From Polyangium jinanense (GTDB taxonomy: Bacteria; Myxococcota; Polyangia; Polyangiales; Polyangiaceae): a stretch of DNA of 64,000 bases. Position numbers and translations under genes: made by a program. Below, one piece after another: positions 58,101 through 64,000 of the stretch (positions within the stretch are counted from its first letter, which is position 1; every line of letters begins with the position of its first letter). The stretch is from assembly GCF_028435365.1 (NCBI RefSeq), contig NZ_JAGTJJ010000040.1, positions 1-64,000 of the forward strand, given 5' to 3'. Below the pieces are notes generated by a model that was not told the origin of the DNA, did not search any database, and was given only the letters and a program-made list of their open reading frames with translations.

Positions 58101-59037
58101 CGCATTCGTGTGTGCGACCGCCAATTTGCTCTACATCGCCACGGCGCTTTTTCCGGTCACGCTCATCGAGGTACGTCGAAAGACCCGCGCGCGCCTCGGG
58201 CAGCTCCCGGCGCTCGAAGAACCCCGGGCGCGCGGCCTCGCGCTCATGTGGCAGGCACTCGCCGCGATGTACGTGGAGCCCTATCTGGAGCAGAACCGAG
58301 CGCTCGCCGCCCGGGGTGTGGAGGTGCTCGCCGAGGGGAGAGTATTTCACGAGCTCTGCATGGCGCACGTCCTCCACGGCCTCGCGGCGCGGGAGATGGG
58401 CGATCGGGATGCCGCCGAGGCGTATACGCGAGAGGCCCTCTCCATCGCCGAGCGAATCCAGGACGGGTATCAGATCGCGAACGCGGCATTTTATATGAGC
58501 GAGACCTTGCTCGAATGGGACGGCCCGTCGCGCCTGGAAGAGAGCGAGGCGTTCGCGCGGAGGGCGCTCGGCGCCCACGTGGGTGCGTTCTACGAGGCTG
58601 CCAGCTTTCGTGTCCTTGCGGAAATCGCGCTCTCTCGGGGCCAGGCGTCGCTCGCCGAGGCGCACGCGCGGCGGGCCGTCACCGCCGTGGGAGACGCGGG
58701 AAGCATGCTCATGTACTGGCACGGAGGCACACACCTGCGCGCGCTCGTCGCCTGCGGCCGCGTGGACGAGGCCCTCGCGACCGTGGAAAAGCGCCTGCCA
58801 TCGTTTCTCGCGCTCGACGGGGCCGGCTATTTCGACGTCCCCTTCCGCCTCGCCGTCGCCGAGACATTGTTCGCCGCCGGGGACCCCGCGGCCGGCAGGG
58901 ACGCCCTCGACGAGACGCGGAGGCAGATCACGCTTCGCGCCGAGAACATCCACGACCCCACGAGCCGCTCGCGTTACCTCGCCAAAAAGGATAACGTTCG
59001 TGTGTTCGCGCTCGCCCGCGAGTGGAGACGAAAATGA
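55141..59037 (+). CDS. Ser/Thr kinase-degenerate cyclase-AAA ATPase-TPR protein
   Basis: The protein has 1298 residues. Kinase, about 12-285: ALK with K43, HRDVKPAN with D136, DFG at 156-158, GTPQYMAPEQ. A region at about 310-490 (LVTVVLATFGPSES, ARIGVVTGRASMRR) has the layout of a class III nucleotide cyclase but lacks the metal-binding Asp residues, so it is probably inactive. The AAA/STAND-like ATPase has CVGREVELMALEGLL, Walker A GPPGTGKSR (K503) and Walker B VILVLEDLHWGD (D636). A long helical TPR-type C-terminus runs from about 820 to the end. This kinase-cyclase-like-AAA layout is common in myxobacterial signalling. The final TGA overlaps the next start (ATGA), linking it to the macro/SIR2 gene and suggesting a sensor-regulator role for that effector. 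Confidence 0.93.
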   Translation: MRILSAGELVAGRFEVEYLVARSAMGTVYRAIDRSEGAAVALKLIPLPTDAKDTPSRFEREAAMLARVKHPRIVRYVARGLLDAGHAYLAMQWLDGEDLHRVLQRGPLAAEDALAVLACAAEALAAVHAEGIVHRDVKPANLFLRGGASADVVLLDFGIARPLRPTKPITATGTHVGTPQYMAPEQLTDGGRIGPATDVFSLGCIFYECLTGRPAFDAEHVAGVLARILYDEPTPVRALHPAVPQEWEDLLLRMLNRNAERRPRDGAALRTLVSALPAVTAEQTLPVSLHGPAAPREAGEQTLVTVVLATFGPSESGDPGEAPPTEKDRMEAARRALPLLRFDLEELAEGSILASITSRGMVTDQARIAARGALCLRELWPDARIGVVTGRASMRRRARMNEAVTRAMKLLEDQSHATEEGVWLDTVTAALLDTRFVTRDKANGTLLLAERPDEGAGRLLLGKPTPCVGREVELMALEGLLGRALEDGEPQGMLLLGPPGTGKSRIFGELARRIRATYPEALLLVGHGDPLTAGSPYGVLRDALRKHAGLDAIEDPERAREVVIERLCAHVDAENRRRVGEFLGELCGVPFPAETSPPLLAARNDAQVMEEQIGQAFSAWMASACTAQPVILVLEDLHWGDALTVKLVRSVLRSDGEMPLFVFCLGRPETRALLPTMAPSRMHQMSLRPLGRRAIERLIKSVLGNAISPEMVERMGNLSEGNALFLEELIRAAAEGKMSEAPETVVAMLQARLSKLSSPERRLLRAASVVGEMFWAGAVRRIIAAWGARDDVDGWLARLVEEELVERHKESRFPREIQMGFRHALVKDAAYGLVTEADRNTAHLAAGAWLEGAGEADAMALAGHAEEGGDLARAARFYANAAAESLGRNDLREAAQRASKGLACGAEGLLRGELLAVLAIAKFGLGVWPESTSPGLEALSILPKGSSWWCRTAERMIHALPQMKALDPFFKLAEDVCQVEPPPDALPAFVCATANLLYIATALFPVTLIEVRRKTRARLGQLPALEEPRARGLALMWQALAAMYVEPYLEQNRALAARGVEVLAEGRVFHELCMAHVLHGLAAREMGDRDAAEAYTREALSIAERIQDGYQIANAAFYMSETLLEWDGPSRLEESEAFARRALGAHVGAFYEAASFRVLAEIALSRGQASLAEAHARRAVTAVGDAGSMLMYWHGGTHLRALVACGRVDEALATVEKRLPSFLALDGAGYFDVPFRLAVAETLFAAGDPAAGRDALDETRRQITLRAENIHDPTSRSRYLAKKDNVRVFALAREWRRK

Positions 59038-60653
59038 GCGGTCACCTCTTCATCGTGCACGGCGATCTCACGCTGCTCTCCTGCGACGCGTGGCTCGTGC
59101 CCTGCGACATCGACGCGATGCCGTCGCGGAGCTGGACACGTTCGTTCAGCCATCTCCAGGGTGGGTCCTTGCGCTGGGCCCAGCCGACAGAGGAATGGCG
59201 GCGCGGAACGCAACGCGTGCTCAAGGTGGTCGAATGGGAAGACCACCTACCACGCCCGTGGGTCGGCAACGTCGGGGCCGTCCCGAGCACGGACGTCTCG
59301 TGGTTCGTCGCGGGCGCCGAGGAGTTCATCGAGCGCGTGACGGACGACCTGCGCGCGAACGGGTCGCCTCCGCGCAATGGGCGGGCCAAGCATCTGCTCG
59401 CGCTGCCCGTCATCGGCACGCGGTACGGCGGCAAGCGGCACTGGACCGGGGACATCGTGCGCGCGCTCGTCCCGGTCCTGCAGCGGCTGGCCATTGCGAA
59501 GGACGTGGACATCGCGCTCGTGAGCAACGACGAACTCACGTATGCGTCCGCGCAGGCGCAACGCGGTGCGGATCCCTCGGCCTGGCCCGATCTCGATGAA
59601 CAGCTATGGCGCACGGGGGAGCGTCTCGCGCACGTGGCCGCGAACGGCGATCTCGTGCTCTTCATCGGCGCGGGCGTGAGCAAGAATGCCGGCCTGCCGG
59701 ATTGGGGAGGTTTGATCCGGGATCTCGCTCGGGATGCCGGGATGAACGAGGAGGAGCTCGGCGCCTTGAAGGAACTCGGCGCGCTCGATCAGGCCCGCGC
59801 CATCGAGCTGCGCATGGAGACGGGCATGCAGCCGCAGGCGAGCAAGCGCATCCTGGGGGCGCGAATCGCGGATGCATTTGCCCGTGTCCACGGGTATGCC
59901 CTGTCGCATGCGCTGCTCGCCGCGCTCCCCGCGCGAGAGGTCATCACGACGAACTACGATACGCTGTTCGAGCGCGCCTCGAACGCGGCCGGGATGACGG
60001 TCTCGGTGCTGCCCCACGAGCCCCATTCCGGGGCTTCGCGCTGGGTGCTCAAGATGCACGGGTGCGTCACGGATCCCGACAACATCGTCCTGACGCGCGA
60101 GGATTACATGCGATACGACCTCCGCCGGCAGGCGCTCGCGGGGATCGTGCAGGCGCTGCTCCTGATGCGTCACATGCTGTTCATTGGTTTCTCCCTGCGT
60201 GACGACAATTTCCACCGGATCGCGGATGCCGTCCGGCGCGCGCGTGTGCCCGCGAAGGCGGACGCGAGCTCGCCCGTCGGTCGGTTCGGCACGGCGCTCT
60301 CGCTGTTCTGGTCGCCGCTCGAGCAAAGCCTCTGGGGGAACGATCTCGACTGGGTGAACATGCAATCGACGCCGCCCCCGGCCGGGCGAAATGAGGAGAG
60401 CGACAAGGCATGGGCCGAGGCTGCACGGCGGCTGGAGCTCTTCCTCGACAGCTTGCTCGCCCGGACGGGGACGACTGCGTACCTCTTGCACCCGCGCTTC
60501 GAGGGCGCGTTGAGTGATACCGAGCGCGGGCTCGCTGACAAGCTGCAGCGATTCCTCGACGAGGTCGATCGGGACCCGAGCGTGAAATCGGCGCCGGCGT
60601 GGAAACACCTGGAGGCGCTTTTGCACCGGCTCGGGTGGCCGCGAACGCCCTGA
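59034..60653 (+). CDS. SIR2-like protein with N-terminal macro-like domain
   Basis: The protein has 539 residues. ATG 59034 overlaps the previous stop. Residues 4-175 resemble a macro domain: HLFIVHGDLTLLSCDAWLVP at the start, ALPVIGTRYGG (about 123-133) and a final VDIALVSND strand. The SIR2 domain has FIGAGVSKNAGLPDW (210-224), TTNYDTLF (305-312), KMHG (340-343) and GFSLRDDNFHRI (385-396), the usual NAD-binding and catalytic-type positions of SIR2_2 proteins. The C-terminal 130 residues are helical. Bacterial SIR2 effectors such as ThsA and DSR-type proteins degrade NAD+ during phage infection, and macro domains bind ADP-ribose. Joining them suggests an NAD-linked effector with a product-sensing or product-removing part, which is inference. 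The patatin gene begins 11 bp later. Confidence 0.88.
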   Translation: MSGHLFIVHGDLTLLSCDAWLVPCDIDAMPSRSWTRSFSHLQGGSLRWAQPTEEWRRGTQRVLKVVEWEDHLPRPWVGNVGAVPSTDVSWFVAGAEEFIERVTDDLRANGSPPRNGRAKHLLALPVIGTRYGGKRHWTGDIVRALVPVLQRLAIAKDVDIALVSNDELTYASAQAQRGADPSAWPDLDEQLWRTGERLAHVAANGDLVLFIGAGVSKNAGLPDWGGLIRDLARDAGMNEEELGALKELGALDQARAIELRMETGMQPQASKRILGARIADAFARVHGYALSHALLAALPAREVITTNYDTLFERASNAAGMTVSVLPHEPHSGASRWVLKMHGCVTDPDNIVLTREDYMRYDLRRQALAGIVQALLLMRHMLFIGFSLRDDNFHRIADAVRRARVPAKADASSPVGRFGTALSLFWSPLEQSLWGNDLDWVNMQSTPPPAGRNEESDKAWAEAARRLELFLDSLLARTGTTAYLLHPRFEGALSDTERGLADKLQRFLDEVDRDPSVKSAPAWKHLEALLHRLGWPRTP

Positions 60654-60664
60654 CGAAACGATCC

Positions 60665-62938
60665 ATGACGGAAGCCTTTTGCAAGCTCATCGCCGCGCCG
60701 CCGTGGGTGATCCAGGTCGTCTTCGATTTTTCGAGGCACCTGCTCCTGCTCGGGGCCCTGGTCGTGGTCCTCGGGATGCTCTTTTACGATCTCGGGCGAG
60801 CGTTTGGCCTGCCGTACCTGTTCCGTGGACAATCCCGCAAGGCCCAGTTCGCCATCGGGCTCTCCATGGCGCTGCTCGCGAGCGAGCTCTTTTACGTGAG
60901 CTACCTGGTCTCGCCCGACGAGCTTCATCGCTCTCGCGGGCACGGCATTCCCCTCGACGTCCTGAATTACCTCGGCGCGCTCTGGGGCGTGCTGGCGATG
61001 GTCGTCGTCGCTTCCGTCGTTTCCCGCGTCCTCTACAAATGGAACGGGGTCCCGTGGAGCGACCCCAAGCGGATCTTCGAACGTCTCGGGACGTCCGTTT
61101 ATACGCTGCTGGGAGCGGAGCTCGGCCTCGTCCTCACGCTGGGCTTCATTTTCGGCGGGACGAACGGCGCGATCCTTTCGCGTGTTCAGGGCATCGGTGA
61201 GCGCATCAGGCCGTGCATCCACGGCATCGGCCATTGCCTGTCTGCGGACTTTCGAGCGGACGCGCCCCGAGAGATGCTCCACGAGCATGTGTACGCGACG
61301 GCGTTTTTCGCGCTCCTCGCTGGGATGTACGTCGTGGCGAGCTGCCTCCCGGCGAGGAAGATTCCCGCGGCCGCGGGCCTCTGCGTCCTCTTCGCGCTGC
61401 TCGGCGCGATCGATGGCTTTTTCGTGTACTGGCTCGAAAAGTGGCATTCCATGCTGCTGGTCGGCGGAGCCGTCCTTTTGCTCTACGTGCTCGGCCGGAA
61501 ACGATATCGGGCCAGGTTCGCCGATTTGAAGGACGTCTATCCGGCCCTCGAACAAGAGCCTTGCGAGCGCGGGTGCAAGGCGGCCGGGCATACACACCTC
61601 GCGGACTACGAGGCGACCGGCGCGAGCGGATCGGGCCTTTTGCCGCGGTCCATGGCCGAGTTCCGCTGGACGGACGAGAGCGGCCGGAAGCGGCCCCTCG
61701 TGCTGGTCTGCACGAGCGGCGGCGGGATCCGCGCGGCGGTTTGGACCGCGGCCGTCCTCCGCGAGCTCGAAAGACAGCTCGATCTCTCGGAGCGTCGAGA
61801 ATTTCCTTATCACGTCCGCATGATCAGCGGCGCCTCCGGCGGCATGGTGGGCGCATCGTACTGGGTGGCGACCCTCGAAGGCCCGACGATCACTGCGGGT
61901 TCGTCCGAGTATCACAAAGAAGCAACGGCGGGAGAAGCCGCCCCGGACGCCGAGGGATCGGACTGGCTCGTCGCCAACGTGGCCAAGGAGTGCCTGTCGC
62001 GCGTGGCCGCGGCGCTCGTGTTCAGCGAGCTGCCCGCGCGTATCTGGGAGTGGACGAAACCCCTGGGCGAACGAGAGCTCCACGACCGGGGCACGGCGCT
62101 CGAAAACGCGTTCGTGGAGAACATGCCGTCCCTCGGCACGAAGCTCTCCCTGCTCGGGCCCGACGAAAGGGCCGGGTGGCGCCCTTCGCTCGTATGGAGC
62201 CCGATGCTCGTCGAGGACGGGAAACGCTTGCTGATCTCGAATCTCTGCCTCGACGCGCTCCTCGTCCAGCACGGGCCGGCGATCGGAGAGGAGGGCCAGC
62301 GCGTCGTGTACGCGCGCTCCGGGTACGAGCTCGGGCGGCTCTTTCCGGTGCAATCGAGGGACACCTTGCGCCTCGCGACGGCGGCCCGCATGAGCGCCTC
62401 CTTCCCGTTCGTGTCCCCCGCCGCCGTGCTGCCGACCGTGCCCCGCAGGCGCGTCGTGGACGCGGGCTACTGGGACAACTATGGCGTGAACCTCGCGTGT
62501 TGTTGGTTGGACGAGCTGCTCCGGACGAGCTGGATCGAAGAGAACGTGAGCGGTATCCTGCTCGTGCAGATCCGCGACGGCATCGAGCGGCCGGAGACCG
62601 CGGGCAACGATTTCAGCGCCCGGATCGCGCGGGCCCTCGAAGGCATGACGTCCCCGATTTCGGCGGTGCTCTCGGCGCGGGAGAGCGTGATGCGCTTCCG
62701 CAACGACGAGCAGGTGGAGGCCGTGGCGCGGCGTTTCCACCTCGACAAACGGTTCGGGGGGAGTTTTTTCCAGCAGGTGACGTTCGAGTTCTCGGGCGAC
62801 GCGGCCCTGAGCTGGTACCTGACGCCCGAGGAGCGAAAAGGCCTCGAAGACGCGGCCAAAACGACCGTCGGCGCGGAGGCCACTGCGCTCCGGGCGTGGT
62901 GGGACGAGCGCCGGGCCGCCACGTCGCAGACGGCGTGA
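60665..62938 (+). CDS. Membrane-anchored patatin-like phospholipase
   Basis: The protein has 757 residues from ATG 60665, placed 11 bp after the SIR2 stop. The first 290 residues carry about six hydrophobic segments (HLLLLGALVVVLGMLFY, AIGLSMALLASELFYVSY, LGALWGVLAMVVVASVV, LLGAELGLVLTLGFIF, FALLAGMYVVASC, LLVGGAVLLLYVLG). The patatin domain follows: SGGGIRAAVW oxyanion motif (about 350), GASGG nucleophile with S391, and VVDAGYWDNYG with D599 of the Ser-Asp dyad. It should therefore hydrolyse membrane lipids from within the membrane. Patatins are known effectors in CBASS and other defence systems. Membrane tethering and close linkage to the SIR2 gene suggest a toxic or stress-response pair; this is inference. 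Confidence 0.9.
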   Translation: MTEAFCKLIAAPPWVIQVVFDFSRHLLLLGALVVVLGMLFYDLGRAFGLPYLFRGQSRKAQFAIGLSMALLASELFYVSYLVSPDELHRSRGHGIPLDVLNYLGALWGVLAMVVVASVVSRVLYKWNGVPWSDPKRIFERLGTSVYTLLGAELGLVLTLGFIFGGTNGAILSRVQGIGERIRPCIHGIGHCLSADFRADAPREMLHEHVYATAFFALLAGMYVVASCLPARKIPAAAGLCVLFALLGAIDGFFVYWLEKWHSMLLVGGAVLLLYVLGRKRYRARFADLKDVYPALEQEPCERGCKAAGHTHLADYEATGASGSGLLPRSMAEFRWTDESGRKRPLVLVCTSGGGIRAAVWTAAVLRELERQLDLSERREFPYHVRMISGASGGMVGASYWVATLEGPTITAGSSEYHKEATAGEAAPDAEGSDWLVANVAKECLSRVAAALVFSELPARIWEWTKPLGERELHDRGTALENAFVENMPSLGTKLSLLGPDERAGWRPSLVWSPMLVEDGKRLLISNLCLDALLVQHGPAIGEEGQRVVYARSGYELGRLFPVQSRDTLRLATAARMSASFPFVSPAAVLPTVPRRRVVDAGYWDNYGVNLACCWLDELLRTSWIEENVSGILLVQIRDGIERPETAGNDFSARIARALEGMTSPISAVLSARESVMRFRNDEQVEAVARRFHLDKRFGGSFFQQVTFEFSGDAALSWYLTPEERKGLEDAAKTTVGAEATALRAWWDERRAATSQTA

Positions 62939-62983
62939 CGCCGCGCGATCTGATTCCCGCGCCTGCCACCACGAATCCGCCTC

Positions 62984-64000
62984 TCATGTAGATATCGTCC
63001 ACCGCGCCCCGTCGGGCCCGTCTTCGATCTCGATACCCGCCGCCGCGAGCCCCGCGCGCAGCGCGTCGGCCCGGGCATAATCGCGGCCGGCGCGGTGGCG
63101 CGCACGCTCCTCGAGGAGCAATGCAATCACCCGGTCGAAGCGCTCCGCATCCGGCGCGTCGCGCTCCTCCGGCAGGAGCCCGAGCACGCCCTCGCCGAGC
63201 GACGACACGAGCTCGAGCGCGTGGAGGATCGTGCCCTGCGGCACGGGACCCGCGAGCGCGGCCTGGAGATCGCGGGCCAGCACGAAGAGGGTCGCGAGGG
63301 CGGCGGGCGTGTCGAAATCGTCGTCCATGGCCGCCTCGAAGGCAGCACGCGCCGCGGCGAGGCGCGCTTCGAGCGCCTCGGCATGGCCTGGAGGCCCTCC
63401 CCCGGCGCGCCGCGCGAGCTCGCGCCGGAGGTCCCGCAGCCGACGGAGGCCCGAGGTCGCCGCCTGGAGCGTCTCCGCCGATACCTCGGCCGTCGCCCGG
63501 TAATGGCTCTGCACGAAGAGAAACCGCAGGAGGAGCGGATCGTGCTTCGCGTAAAAGTCCGCGAGCGTGGTGAAATTGCCCTTCGAGCGGGACATCTTTT
63601 CTCCGTTCACAGTCAGCATGTTCCCGTGCATCCAGAGCCGCGCGAAGCGTCGGCCCGCGCCCTCGGCCTGGGCGATCTCGGCCTCGTGGTGCGGGAACTG
63701 CAAATCGAGCCCGCCCGCGTGGATGTCGAAGCCCTCGCCGAGGTATTGCAAGCCCATGGCCGAGCATTCGAGGTGCCAGCCCGGAAACCCCTCGCCCCAG
63801 GGCGACTTCCAGCGCTGCACGTGGGACGGGTCGGCCTTCTTCCACATGGCGAAATCACGCGGATCGGATTTGTTCCCGCGCACGAGATCCCGTGTCCCGA
63901 TGGCCAGCTCGTCGATCACCCGCCGCGAGAGCTTTCCATAGCCGGGAAACGCCGCGACCCGAAAGTACACCGACCCGTCCGCGACGTAGGCGAGGCCGCG
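62984..64000 (-). CDS. cysS: Cysteinyl-tRNA synthetase, C-terminal part (runs off the window)
   Basis: The frame is open to the window edge; 338 residues are visible, so the N-terminal third with the HIGH motif lies outside. Visible hallmarks are WHLECSAMG and [10 protein letters not shown] (zinc-site region), [19 protein letters not shown] (KMSKS loop) and the helical anticodon-recognition domain with [14 protein letters not shown]. It ends in a short tail with [25 protein letters not shown], typical for CysS. The enzyme charges tRNA-Cys in the cytoplasm. It is an ordinary housekeeping gene, transcribed toward the patatin gene and converging with it at a 45-bp gap, and marks the likely edge of the accessory cluster. 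Confidence 0.97.
   Translation of the reverse strand, partial: RGLAYVADGSVYFRVAAFPGYGKLSRRVIDELAIGTRDLVRGNKSDPRDFAMWKKADPSHVQRWKSPWGEGFPGWHLECSAMGLQYLGEGFDIHAGGLDLQFPHHEAEIAQAEGAGRRFARLWMHGNMLTVNGEKMSRSKGNFTTLADFYAKHDPLLLRFLFVQSHYRATAEVSAETLQAATSGLRRLRDLRRELARRAGGGPPGHAEALEARLAAARAAFEAAMDDDFDTPAALATLFVLARDLQAALAGPVPQGTILHALELVSSLGEGVLGLLPEERDAPDAERFDRVIALLLEERARHRAGRDYARADALRAGLAAAGIEIEDGPDGARWTIST

Overview
The window is GC-rich chromosomal DNA that reads like a large-genome myxobacterium of the Polyangiales (Sorangium/Polyangium type). Evidence: four eukaryote-like Ser/Thr kinases fused to TPR, STAND, AAA or propeller modules; several Cys-rich surface lipoproteins with CxDGxxNGxETDxDCGG-type and DUF4215-type repeats; a C-terminal tail like MYXO-CTERM; an FHA-sigma54 activator; a bacterial Roco protein; and an Rhs protein. 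The species is inference. No rRNA, tRNA, CRISPR array, transposase or integrase was found.

Layout. 1-6.5 kb: 3' part of an Rhs protein with a GH73-like tip, a SUMF1-type lipoprotein, and two Cys-rich lipoproteins. 6.6-9.0 kb: a periplasmic/outer-membrane protein and an unusual sigma-70-family factor with a membrane segment; near-identical promoter-like elements precede this gene and the next transcription unit. 9.4-21.1 kb: an accessory island. It holds a tightly packed operon (winged-helix-like protein, XRE regulator, duplicated winged-helix-like protein, coiled-coil protein), a 32-bp tandem repeat, a decayed dndB-like gene with an intrinsic terminator, a 1418-aa HIT-PLD-SF2 helicase-S24 fusion, and several remnants (STAND-type repeat fragment, frameshifted SEC-C gene, a fragment of the operon's last gene, a heptad-coding repeat). 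21.3-31 kb: PepSY-like protein, FIST sensor pair, YhhN protein, lipoproteins and a kinase-TPR protein. 31-43.7 kb: kinase-propeller protein, ketopantoate-reductase-like enzyme, HEAT-like protein, two tail-to-tail STAND/WD40 proteins (one lacking the P-loop lysine, the other fused to a kinase), an FHA sigma54 activator and a DoxX-like protein. 44-51.8 kb: surface proteins and a small Cys-phosphatase-like protein. 52.2-62.9 kb: a same-strand cluster of Roco GTPase, kinase-AAA-TPR protein, macro-like/SIR2 protein and membrane patatin. The window ends in cysS (partial).

Two regions look most like undescribed systems. The first is 55.1-62.9 kb: the kinase-AAA gene and the macro/SIR2 gene overlap (ATGA) and the patatin follows 11 bp later. 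This resembles a sensor plus NAD-directed and membrane-directed effectors, as in abortive-infection defence. The second is the 9.4-17.9 kb island with its operon and HIT-PLD-helicase-S24 fusion. Both functions are inferred from architecture only.

An intergenic repeat of about 310-345 bp, made of two inverted arms each with a long palindrome, occurs in three full copies and one half copy (20.65, 23.6, 33.2 and 43.7 kb). Two full copies lie between convergent genes and begin right after a stop codon.
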